DNA from: an uncultured Bacteroidales bacterium
GTDB lineage: Bacteria; Bacteroidota; Bacteroidia; Bacteroidales; P3
Direction: 5' to 3'
Length of the DNA: 40,390 nucleotides
Assembly: GCA_937915785.1 (NCBI GenBank)
Contig: CALGGY010000003.1
Coordinates: 1 to 40,390, forward strand
Below are positions 32,660 through 40,390 of this stretch, piece by piece (position 1 is the stretch's first letter; every line of letters begins with the position of its first letter). Made by a program: the position numbers and the translations under genes. Under the pieces are notes generated by a model. The model ran no database searches. It saw only the letters and a program-made list of their open reading frames with translations, and was not told where the DNA came from.

Positions 32660-34420
32660 ATGAAAAACAGTTTTTGGAAAACAGTGTTGGCCTCCGGTTT
32701 GGGATTTTTGCTTGCCAATATAGTTATAGGTATTGTATTTTTCATCGTTGTGATAGGCATTGCGGCCAGTATCGGCAGCCAGTCCAGCGTTTTCGTCAAG
32801 GACAAATCGGTGCTTACCATAGATTTGTCGAACCCCATGCAGGAACGCGAGGCCTCCACGTTGGAAGCCCTTGTCTCCAATCAGAAGCCCGTGTCGCTCG
32901 ACGCTATTCTGCGTTCGCTGAACAATGCCGCCGACGACAGCAAGATAAGCGGTGTGCTGATAAAATGCGGTCCGCTGTATGACGGCGGATGGGCCACCAC
33001 GCAAGAGATACGCGACGCCATAGCGAAATTCAAAAAATCGGGCAAGTTTGTATATGCCTACGCCGACCAATACACCCAAAAATCGTATTTTTTGGCCTCC
33101 ATCGCCGACAAGGTGTACTTGAATCCGGCCGGAATGCTGGAGTTTACCGGCATTGCCGCCGAAGCCATGTTTGTGAAAGACCTGCTGGACAAGCTGGAGG
33201 TGAAAGTTGACCTTGTGCGTCCCAACAACAACGCTTTCAAAAGCGCCGGCGAGATGTACACCATGAACAAAATGAGCGAGGCCAACCGCGAGCAGATACG
33301 TACTTACATCGCAAGCATCTGGAACGAGGCGCTGCCGCAGATGTCGAAATCGCGCAACATACCCGTGGCACGGCTCAACGAAATTGCCGACAGCCTCACC
33401 GCTTTTATGGCCGCCGATGCCTATGCGGCTGGACTTGTTGACGTGCTTGGCTTCGAAAACGATGTGAAAGAGGCGATGGTAAAAGCCATAAAAGGCGTGG
33501 ACAAAGTGAAGGACCTTGCCATGGTTTCGCTGTCGGATTATGTTACCACGGTGAAAGCCGAAATGTCGAAGGACAAGATTGCCGTTATTTATGCCGAAGG
33601 CGAAGTGGTGCAGGGCAAAGGACACGACATCAACGTTTATTCGCACAACATATCCAAAGCCCTCGATGAGGCTGCCGACGACGACAACGTGAAAGCCATT
33701 GTGCTTAGGGTGAACTCGCCAGGCGGAGCGGTAACTGCTTCGGAGATAATCACAAACGCCGTGCGTCGTGCCAAGGAGCGCAAACCCGTGGTAGTGTCGA
33801 TGGGCGACCTTGCGGCTTCGGCCGGATACGAGATGTCGTGCTATGCCACCGCCATAGTGGCCCAGCCCACCACCATCACCGGCTCCATAGGCGTTTTCGG
33901 TATGGTTCCCGAAGTGGGCACCATGCTTAAAAACAAATTGGGCATCACTTTCGACACCGTTACCACAAACAAAAACTCCGCCGCAATGTCGGTAACCCGT
34001 CCGCTGTCGCCGGTGGCACGCGCCATGTGGCAGAAAAACGTGGAGGACTTTTACGTAACTTTCTGTAGCCGTGTGGCCGAAGGACGAGGCCTTACAGTGG
34101 AGCAGGTGGACAGCATAGCCCGCGGAAGAGTGTGGACCGGCCGCGACGCCATCAAAATCGGCCTTGTCGACACTCTCGGCGGTTTCGACCTCGCGCTGAG
34201 AATAGCCGCCGCCAAAGCCGGAATAAAAAAATATTCGCTTAAGAGCTATCCCGAAGTGCCCACCACATTTATAGAACTGCTCAGCATGACAAGCGAGGAC
34301 GAACGTGCCCGCCTGCTTATGCCTAAGCAGTACGGCAAATACCGTGCTCTTGGCGAAGTGGAGAAAATATGCACGATGGACCCCCTTCAGGCCCGTCTGC
34401 CGTATTTCATCAATCTGTAA
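32660..34420 (+). CDS. sppA: Signal peptide peptidase SppA, 67K type
   Basis: SppA degrades cleaved signal peptides in the inner membrane. The 586-residue protein is the double-domain Gram-negative type. One N-terminal membrane helix (~10-38) precedes two ClpP-like repeats. The Ser-Lys dyad is split across the repeats: K194 in NAFKSAGEM and S387 in LAASAGYEM. GSIGVFG and RVWTGRDA(I)KIGLVD are the other family blocks. The SDR gene starts six bases after the stop. Confidence 0.95.
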   Translation: MKNSFWKTVLASGLGFLLANIVIGIVFFIVVIGIAASIGSQSSVFVKDKSVLTIDLSNPMQEREASTLEALVSNQKPVSLDAILRSLNNAADDSKISGVLIKCGPLYDGGWATTQEIRDAIAKFKKSGKFVYAYADQYTQKSYFLASIADKVYLNPAGMLEFTGIAAEAMFVKDLLDKLEVKVDLVRPNNNAFKSAGEMYTMNKMSEANREQIRTYIASIWNEALPQMSKSRNIPVARLNEIADSLTAFMAADAYAAGLVDVLGFENDVKEAMVKAIKGVDKVKDLAMVSLSDYVTTVKAEMSKDKIAVIYAEGEVVQGKGHDINVYSHNISKALDEAADDDNVKAIVLRVNSPGGAVTASEIITNAVRRAKERKPVVVSMGDLAASAGYEMSCYATAIVAQPTTITGSIGVFGMVPEVGTMLKNKLGITFDTVTTNKNSAAMSVTRPLSPVARAMWQKNVEDFYVTFCSRVAEGRGLTVEQVDSIARGRVWTGRDAIKIGLVDTLGGFDLALRIAAAKAGIKKYSLKSYPEVPTTFIELLSMTSEDERARLLMPKQYGKYRALGEVEKICTMDPLQARLPYFINL

Positions 34421-34426
34421 TCAGCG

Positions 34427-35242
34427 ATGACCCCACATAAGGCCATCCGCCAGCTTTGCGAAAAACGAGGTGCCCCGTGCACCGCTCTTGTAACTGGTGC
34501 CACATCGGGCATGGGGCTCGAATACGCACGCCAGTTGGCATCCTTGGGATGCAACATTGTTGCGGTGAGCAACCAGCATGACAGGCTCGCCACCGTGGCA
34601 TCCGAACTTGAGAAACAGTTTGGCGTGCGGTGTGCAACCCTTTACAAAGACCTTGCTACAATATCGGCTGCCCAAGAGGTGTTCGATTTCTGCAAAGAGA
34701 GCAATATTGAGGTGGATATTTTGGTAAACAACGCCGGAATGTTCTTTTTCGAAGAGCTGAACTCTGAAAATTGCGCCAAAGCCCTTGCCATGCTTCATTT
34801 ACATGTGGAAACTCCTATGCGCCTGATGATGCTTTTTGGCGAAGCAATGAAAAAACGCGGCTACGGATATATGCTTACCATGTCGTCGATGGCGGCAAAA
34901 ATCCCGGTACCGGGAATAACAGTGTATTCGGCCACCAAGGCCTATCTTAGGAGTTTTACAAAATCGCTGTATTTCGAGATGCGCTCTTATGGGGTGGGCG
35001 TAACCGCCGTATGTCCCGGAGCGGTGGCAACGCCCCTGTACAACCTCAGCGAGCGTTATCAGCGCCTGGCCATACGCTTGGGCATAATGCGTACGCCGCA
35101 AAAGCTCGTGCGGTCGGCGCTGAGAGCCCTTTTCCGCCGACGCAGGTGCATTACTCCGGGCTTGCTCAACCACATAGTGCCCTCTTTTGTGAACGGCCTG
35201 CCCAAATCAGTGGTAACAAAAATATGGAACAAAGTGCGATGA
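34427..35242 (+). CDS. SDR family NAD(P)-dependent oxidoreductase
   Basis: A 271-residue classical short-chain dehydrogenase. The nucleotide motif is TGATSGMGLEYA (~23-34), the structural NNAG motif is at ~104, and the active site has Ser in TMSSMAAK with YSATK (Tyr and Lys) following. A CPGAVATPL stretch after the active site is typical. The C-terminal tail is hydrophobic and basic and may contact membrane. Substrate unknown. Its stop overlaps the start of the PCMD gene (ATGA, 35239-35242), implying translational coupling. Confidence 0.92.
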   Translation: MTPHKAIRQLCEKRGAPCTALVTGATSGMGLEYARQLASLGCNIVAVSNQHDRLATVASELEKQFGVRCATLYKDLATISAAQEVFDFCKESNIEVDILVNNAGMFFFEELNSENCAKALAMLHLHVETPMRLMMLFGEAMKKRGYGYMLTMSSMAAKIPVPGITVYSATKAYLRSFTKSLYFEMRSYGVGVTAVCPGAVATPLYNLSERYQRLAIRLGIMRTPQKLVRSALRALFRRRRCITPGLLNHIVPSFVNGLPKSVVTKIWNKVR

Positions 35243-36213
35243 ACAGGAAACAATTATTATTGGGAGCAGTTGCACTGCAGATGCTCGTTTTTACAGGCGG
35301 AAATCTCTTTTCGCAAGTGCAGAAACGCGTTATGTACGGCGATTTTGAGCAATGGATAGTGCGCGATATCGACGAGTCGTTTTTGCTTGGTGGCAACACG
35401 CGCCGTATATACGACATCGGCAAACGTGATACTATTAAAGGTAATAAGGTGCTGAATTCCAACACTATATGGGGTACGTCTAACGCATACGCCAAAGTGT
35501 CGGGTGTTGTCAAGACCAATCTTTCGGTAACACCGGATAAAGGCCCTACCGGCCTTTGCGCCAAATTGGAGAACCGTTTGGTGTCCTGCAAGGTGATAGG
35601 TCTGGTCGATATAGAGGTGCTTGCGGGCGGCAGCATCTTTTGGGGACACAATATAGAGCCTGTCAGCAATGTGCGCAAACCGTACAAAAATATGAATTGG
35701 GGTGTGGCGTTTACCCTGCGTCCCACGGCATTGGTGCTCGACTACAAGGCCAGCATCTCGCAGAGCGGAGTGATAACCAGATGCACGACCACAAGCAAAG
35801 GCACATACAAAGGGCAAGACCCTGCCGAGATGATTCTGATATTGCAGCGTCGCAGCGAGGACGCCAGCGGCAATATCACAGCCAAACGAGTGGGCACAGC
35901 ATGGGTGCATATCGGCAAGTCGTCGGGCGGATGGGTGAAGAACTACCGCATACCCGTGGTGTATGGCGACGCAAGCAAAGACCCGGGATACAAGAGCTAC
36001 AAAGGGCTGATAGGCAAGGATCACGACCGCTGTTTCTACGCAAAGAACAAAAAAGGCAAGATTGTGCCGATAGACGAGAACGCATGGGCCGACGCCGACG
36101 AGCAACCCACACACGCCATACTTATGATAACCTCCACCAGTCAGGGAGCTTATTGCGGCAATTTGGACAATGTGCTTTGGGTGGATAATGTGCGGTTGGA
36201 ATACGATGAATAG
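35239..36213 (+). CDS. PCMD domain secreted protein
   Basis: A 324-residue exported protein. Starting at ATG 35239 gives a signal peptide (MNRKQLLLGAVALQMLVFTGGNLFSQ). The remainder resembles the PCMD family (putative carbohydrate metabolism domain) of Bacteroidota, a β-sandwich recognised here by GTSNAYAKVSGV, VTPDKGPTGLCAKLENR, and a closing GNLDNVLWVDNVRLEYD. Such proteins bind or process carbohydrates outside the cell or are T9SS/adhesin-like; no substrate can be named. It is translationally coupled to the preceding SDR gene, an odd pair. Confidence 0.8.
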   Translation: MNRKQLLLGAVALQMLVFTGGNLFSQVQKRVMYGDFEQWIVRDIDESFLLGGNTRRIYDIGKRDTIKGNKVLNSNTIWGTSNAYAKVSGVVKTNLSVTPDKGPTGLCAKLENRLVSCKVIGLVDIEVLAGGSIFWGHNIEPVSNVRKPYKNMNWGVAFTLRPTALVLDYKASISQSGVITRCTTTSKGTYKGQDPAEMILILQRRSEDASGNITAKRVGTAWVHIGKSSGGWVKNYRIPVVYGDASKDPGYKSYKGLIGKDHDRCFYAKNKKGKIVPIDENAWADADEQPTHAILMITSTSQGAYCGNLDNVLWVDNVRLEYDE

Positions 36214-36218
36214 AGAGC

Positions 36219-36596
36219 ATGGAAGATACTGTTAGGATAGACAAGTGGCTTTGGGCCGTGCGGCTTTACAAAACGCGTTCGCAAGCCTCCGATGCCTGCA
36301 AGGCGGGTAAGGTTAAACTTGGCGGTATGCCGGTAAAATCGTCGCACGAGGTGAAAGTGGGCGAGGTGTACGAGATGACCATCGAGCAGCTGCACAAGGT
36401 GGTGGAAGTGAAGGCGTTGCCGCACAACAGGGTAGGGGCCAAGTTGGTGCCCGATTTTATGAACGACCTCACCCCCGCCGAGGAGTACGAGCGCATTCAG
36501 ATGATACGGCAATATAATTTCGAGCGTCGCGACAGAGGCACAGGCCGTCCCACAAAACGCGAGCGCCGCGACTTGGACGAGTTCAAAGCGGGCTGA
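36219..36596 (+). CDS. hslR: S4-domain RNA-binding protein (HslR/Hsp15 family)
   Basis: A 125-residue protein with an S4 RNA-binding domain (RIDKWLWAVRLYKTRSQASDACKAGKV, ~6-32) followed by a VKVGEVYEMTI strand and a basic tail (RRDRGTGRPTKRERRDLDEF). Hsp15 binds stalled 50S subunits with attached nascent tRNA and frees them. Length and motif match the family. The ATG lies five bases after the PCMD stop. It ends the tight co-directional run; 36597-36780 holds no gene that I can see. Confidence 0.93.
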   Translation: MEDTVRIDKWLWAVRLYKTRSQASDACKAGKVKLGGMPVKSSHEVKVGEVYEMTIEQLHKVVEVKALPHNRVGAKLVPDFMNDLTPAEEYERIQMIRQYNFERRDRGTGRPTKRERRDLDEFKAG

Positions 36597-36732
36597 ACCT
36601 TGCGCCGCAACAGCCGTCGGAACCACATGCCAAATGGGCTGTGGATTGTGTGAGTTTTTTCACTTGCCAAAAGATTTAGAGTGTGCAAATGTTAATAGTG
36701 GGTTTTCTGTCGTTTTATCGGAATCAAAATAG

Positions 36733-36740
36733 TATCTTTG
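36733..36740 (+). promoter_or_regulatory. Predicted -7 box for the repeat protein gene
   Basis: TATCTTTG, 87 bp upstream of the chosen ATG. No convincing -33 TTTG at the usual spacing. Confidence 0.45.
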
Positions 36741-36827
36741 CAAGATATTTTTTGTGATAAAAAAACATCTAACTAATTGTTGTATAGGCTGAAAATAGGA
36801 TTGTCGGGGTGCGCCCACTATGTGAAA

Positions 36828-39800
36828 ATGGTAGGAACATGTTTGTGCCTGCTATTGGCACTGCTTTGTTCTTTGCCTGTCGGGGCACAACGGCATAGCG
36901 TGGATACAATCAGGTTTTGCGCCGGCATGTCGCGAGAGATAAACGGCACTATCTATACCCGCGATACCGTGTTTAGCGTGCGTTACGCCAACGACAGCCT
37001 TGTAACCTACGTTATTGTGGCCGACACCATCAGATGGGACACCATTGTTTACCTTTGCAACGGAGCCGCCTACACCATCACCGGCAATGCGCGCACGTTC
37101 CGCAAGGGTGCTCCCGGAACCTACCACGACACAAACGTTTATGCCGAGAGCCTTACCCGTCCGCAGGCCAGCGGGTGCTGGCAGCTGAAAACGTGGAGGA
37201 TTTTTTCGTATCAAGGGTACGACACGTTGATAACCCGCAACTTGTGCCATGGCTTGGACAGTATTCCGGATATTGGGTTGTACGACTCGTGGCATTTCGA
37301 GAATGGCGTCAACTATTACCATTTCACCACGGTGCACGGATGCGACAGCGTGATTCGGCTTAAGCTGATTTGGAAAGACACTTTCAACGTTCATGTGTAC
37401 GACACCACCTGCCCCGGTGTGCCGGGTCGCTATGCCGGGCTGCAGTTCGACACTGCCGGCGTGTATCAGGTGCATTTTGTCTCGCGCGACACCTGCGACA
37501 GCATTGCCTATTACCATCTTTTTGTGACCGACACCGTGCGCGACACCATACGTCCGGTGATATGTGCGGGCGCCAGTTTCGACACCAACGGGGTGAGCTA
37601 CCGTATGCCGGGATTTTACACCCAGCGTCTGCGCGACCCCGACAGTTGCGTTTTCAACCTTGTTATCGACCTTTCGGTGAACGACACCCTGCGCGACACC
37701 ATACACCCTGTAATTTGTGCCGGAGCACGGTTCGACACCAACGGACATTTGGGCCACCGGCCCGTGAACGGGCAAAATTACGGCCCGTACTATGTGCAGG
37801 GCGTTTACACACAGCACCTGCGTACGCCCGATAGTTGTTTCTTCAACCTCGTAATCGACCTTACGGTGAACGACACCCTTCGCGACACTATACGAGCTGA
37901 GATTTGTGCTGGAGAGGTTTTCGACACAAACGGCCATTTGGGATACATTCCGGTGAACGGGCGGTCGTACCCTCCTTGCGTGAATGGTGGCGTTTACAGG
38001 CAGTATCTGCGGCATCCGGTAACGGGATGTTTTCTCGACCTTGTGATATATGTTACTAAACACGACACTTTTCGTTTGGAGCAACGGCGTTCGATATGTG
38101 CCGGAGGTAGCTTCACCATCGGCGACAGCACTTACTTTGTGCCGGGCGTTTATCCGCAACGATACACCTCCGCGCATGGCTGCGACAGCACTGTGGTGCT
38201 ACGTCTTTCGGTGAACGACACCCTTCGAGACACCCTTCGCCGAACGCTATGTGCCGGCGCAAGTCTCGACACCAACGGACATCTGGGCTGTAGTCCGGTG
38301 AGCGGTCGCAACTACCCACCATATACCGAGTCGGGCGTTTACACCCAGCATCTGCGCGCGCCAAACGGTTGCTACCGCAATCTGGTTATTGTACTCACCG
38401 TAAACGACACCCTTCGCGATACTGTACACCGTTCTATCTGCAAGGGTGGGCATTTCGACACCAACGGCAACCGCTACACTTCGGCGGGCGTTTATACCCA
38501 GCGTATGCGTTACGACAACGGCTGTTTCCACAATCTGGTGGTGGTTTTGACCGAGCGCGACACTTTCCGTCATGTGCGTCACGACACCATCTGCGCTGGA
38601 GGTGCGATGCTCTACCAAGGGGTGCCGCATACCACATCCGGACAATTCGTTTTCCGTCATACAGCCTCCAACGGCTGCGACAGCGTGGTGGTGGTGAATC
38701 TGTTTGTTAAGGACACTTTCCGAACCGAACGGCACGACACCGTATGTGCAGGATTGCCGTTCCCGTATGTGAATATGAGGTACTACAAAGCGGGTCGATA
38801 CGTTTATACTCACACTGCCCGCAACGGGTGCGACAGCACCGTGGTGATAAATCTTTTCGTCAGCGACACTTTCCGCACCGAGCGTTTCGACACTATCTGT
38901 GCCGGACAGACATTTTCTTTCGAAGGACGGGCGTACACCACCTCCCAGACTTTTGTTTACCGATACGCGGCCCGCAACGGTTGCGACAGTAATGTGGTGG
39001 TGCACCTTACGGTGAACGACACCTTCCTCACACACAGACACGACACCATCTGCCGTGGCAATGCTTTTACCTACAACGGGCTGATGAATTACGTCCCCGC
39101 CCGCGGCACTTTGCACGACACCACAATAATATACCGTCACCAAACAGCGAAAAACTGCGACAGCACGGTGGTGATACGTCTGCACATAAACGACACCTTC
39201 CGCACCGAGCGGCACGACACCATCTGCCGTGGCAATGCTTTTACCTACAACGGGCTGATGAATTACGTCCCCGCCCGCGGCACTTTGCACGACACCACAA
39301 TAATATACCGTCACCAAACAGCGAAAAACTGCGACAGCACGGTGGTGATACGTCTGCACATCAACGACACTTTCCGCTCCGAACAGCACGATACCATCTG
39401 CCGTGGCAACGCTTTTACCTACAACGGGCTGATGAATTACATCCCGTCCCACGGCACTTTGCACGACACCACAATAATATACCAGCACCATACGGTGAAC
39501 AACTGCGACAGCACGGTGGTGATACGTCTGCACATAAACGACACCTTCCGCGACACGCTCCACCCCGTTGTTTGTGCCGGAGGATGGTACGAGGTGGGGA
39601 ACAGCCGTTATTACAATCAGGGCGTTTATGTAGATACTTTTGCTTCGGTGCACGGCTGCGACAGCATTGTGGTTACCAACCTTACGGTGAACGACACTCT
39701 CCGCGACACCGTCGGAAGAATGATATGTAGGGGCGAAGTTTTCGACACTATGGGACAGCAATACAATCGCACCGACAATTACGTGCATCGTTATCGCAAC

Positions 39801-40390
39801 TCCGACAGCTGTTTTAAAAATCTGTATGTCAATTTGTTGGTACTCGATACAGTGCATTTGCATATCGATACTGCAGTGTGTGCCGGTATGTCTTACACTT
39901 ACGGAGACTCATCGTATAGCAGCACAGGTAATTACTTCCAGCTTGTGCGGCACCAGAACAGGTGCGATGCTGTGTTTATAAACGTTACCGTGATGGATAC
40001 CCTGCGCGACACCATAAGACCGGTTATTTGCAGTGGCGAGACTTTCGACACCAACGGCCGATCGTACACCACAAGCGGTAATTATACTCAGCGTTTGCGT
40101 AATTCGACGACACATTGTTTCAATAATCTGCTGATTTCCCTTACGGTGAACGATACTTTCCGTCACTTTGTTGTAGATACTATCTGCGCCGGTGCCACAT
40201 TCACCCACGACACCGATGTATATATCCAATCGGGACACTATCTGAAACGCTATGCCACTGTGCATGGTTGCGACAGCAATGTGGTGATAAACCTTACGGT
40301 GAACGACACCCTTCGCGACACCATCCATCCCGTCATCTGTGCCGGCGCCCGGTTCGACACAAACGGGCATTTGGGCTACGCTCCCGCCAA
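36828..40390 (+). CDS. Giant secreted Cys-pair repeat protein (partial, runs off window)
   Basis: The frame begins at ATG 36828 and is open to the window edge, so at least 1187 residues. The start is preferred because it yields a signal peptide (MVGTCLCLLLALLCSLPVGAQ); an in-frame TAA lies upstream. After ~200 less regular residues come about 18 repeats of 50-63 residues with the consensus DT(L/F)RDTIxxxICAGxxFxxNGxxYxxxGxYxxxxxxxxGCDSxVVxxLxVND. Each repeat has two Cys (ICAG and GCDS/SCFxN), likely a disulfide in a β-sandwich module. Such repeats occur in very large Bacteroidota surface proteins, often ending in a type 9 secretion sorting domain; the C-terminus is outside the window. Two adjacent repeats are almost identical at DNA level. 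Confidence 0.9.
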   Translation, partial: MVGTCLCLLLALLCSLPVGAQRHSVDTIRFCAGMSREINGTIYTRDTVFSVRYANDSLVTYVIVADTIRWDTIVYLCNGAAYTITGNARTFRKGAPGTYHDTNVYAESLTRPQASGCWQLKTWRIFSYQGYDTLITRNLCHGLDSIPDIGLYDSWHFENGVNYYHFTTVHGCDSVIRLKLIWKDTFNVHVYDTTCPGVPGRYAGLQFDTAGVYQVHFVSRDTCDSIAYYHLFVTDTVRDTIRPVICAGASFDTNGVSYRMPGFYTQRLRDPDSCVFNLVIDLSVNDTLRDTIHPVICAGARFDTNGHLGHRPVNGQNYGPYYVQGVYTQHLRTPDSCFFNLVIDLTVNDTLRDTIRAEICAGEVFDTNGHLGYIPVNGRSYPPCVNGGVYRQYLRHPVTGCFLDLVIYVTKHDTFRLEQRRSICAGGSFTIGDSTYFVPGVYPQRYTSAHGCDSTVVLRLSVNDTLRDTLRRTLCAGASLDTNGHLGCSPVSGRNYPPYTESGVYTQHLRAPNGCYRNLVIVLTVNDTLRDTVHRSICKGGHFDTNGNRYTSAGVYTQRMRYDNGCFHNLVVVLTERDTFRHVRHDTICAGGAMLYQGVPHTTSGQFVFRHTASNGCDSVVVVNLFVKDTFRTERHDTVCAGLPFPYVNMRYYKAGRYVYTHTARNGCDSTVVINLFVSDTFRTERFDTICAGQTFSFEGRAYTTSQTFVYRYAARNGCDSNVVVHLTVNDTFLTHRHDTICRGNAFTYNGLMNYVPARGTLHDTTIIYRHQTAKNCDSTVVIRLHINDTFRTERHDTICRGNAFTYNGLMNYVPARGTLHDTTIIYRHQTAKNCDSTVVIRLHINDTFRSEQHDTICRGNAFTYNGLMNYIPSHGTLHDTTIIYQHHTVNNCDSTVVIRLHINDTFRDTLHPVVCAGGWYEVGNSRYYNQGVYVDTFASVHGCDSIVVTNLTVNDTLRDTVGRMICRGEVFDTMGQQYNRTDNYVHRYRNSDSCFKNLYVNLLVLDTVHLHIDTAVCAGMSYTYGDSSYSSTGNYFQLVRHQNRCDAVFINVTVMDTLRDTIRPVICSGETFDTNGRSYTTSGNYTQRLRNSTTHCFNNLLISLTVNDTFRHFVVDTICAGATFTHDTDVYIQSGHYLKRYATVHGCDSNVVINLTVNDTLRDTIHPVICAGARFDTNGHLGYAPA
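39041..39562 (+). repeat. Three tandem 174-bp units within the repeat protein gene
   Basis: Units begin at 39041, 39215 and 39389, exactly 174 bp (58 codons) apart, each starting at the codons for HDTICRGNAFTYNG. Units 1 and 2 are identical for about the first 155 bases and differ only in the last ~20; unit 3 is diverged at scattered sites. Confidence 0.95.

Noticed and set aside
36852..39863. Two long minus-strand open frames (36852-38177, 441 codons; 38247-39863, 538 codons)
   Set aside because: They are antisense to the repeat protein and arise because its repetitive codons (GACACC, GTGAAC) contain no reverse stops. The plus strand has the signal peptide and coherent repeats.

Overview
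The window is a piece of a Bacteroidota chromosome, most likely order Bacteroidales. Three things point there: TAnnTTTG (-7) boxes, the sigma-ABfr-type promoter signature, lie upstream of many genes; most starts lack strong Shine-Dalgarno sequences; and several families are typical of the phylum (GSCFA, DUF3822, DUF4293, PCMD, OMP_b-brl, DUF4143 ATPase, bactofilin next to AtpZ). No tRNA, rRNA or CRISPR array was seen.

Layout. 1-1860: the 5' remnant of a Fic/DUF4172 gene cut by an ISL3/ISAon1-like insertion sequence whose transposase carries an internal amber codon. 1781-3800: an AT-rich type II restriction-modification cassette (m5C methyltransferase plus nuclease) bracketed by a 71-bp direct repeat made of the last codons of purL. 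3731-12339: purL, then dnaE with a GSCFA gene, all on the minus strand. 12578-16511: a PurF-like protein without its catalytic Cys, gpsA, a small 2[4Fe-4S] ferredoxin, and a kinase-deaminase fusion. 16560-20400: an accessory AT-rich strip with a DUF4143 ATPase, a hypothetical exported protein, a GT2 glycosyltransferase, three copies of a 31-bp palindrome and a 118-bp nested inverted repeat. 20398-29425: housekeeping and envelope genes (purE, coaD, an OMP, S66 LD-carboxypeptidase, GH3 hexosaminidase, tsaD, a lipoprotein, DUF4293, GNAT, bactofilin, AtpZ, and a sugar kinase-RapZ fusion). 29583-36596: a tight co-directional run (DUF3822, rsmD, purC, sppA, SDR, PCMD, S4/HslR). 36828 to the end: the first ~1187 residues of a very large secreted repeat protein with two Cys per repeat.

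How the genes relate. Four purine genes or paralogues (purL, purF-like, purE, purC) are scattered rather than clustered. The S66 peptidase, the NagZ-like GH3 enzyme and the AmgK/RapZ-like fusion could all serve cell-wall sugar recycling. The most unusual points are the RM cassette inserted at the purL 3' end with a long, allelically divergent target duplication; the kinase-deaminase fusion resembling AvcD-type phage-defence deaminases; the repeated palindrome around the DUF4143 gene; and the kinase-RapZ fusion. Functions are read from sequence alone; no database search was possible.
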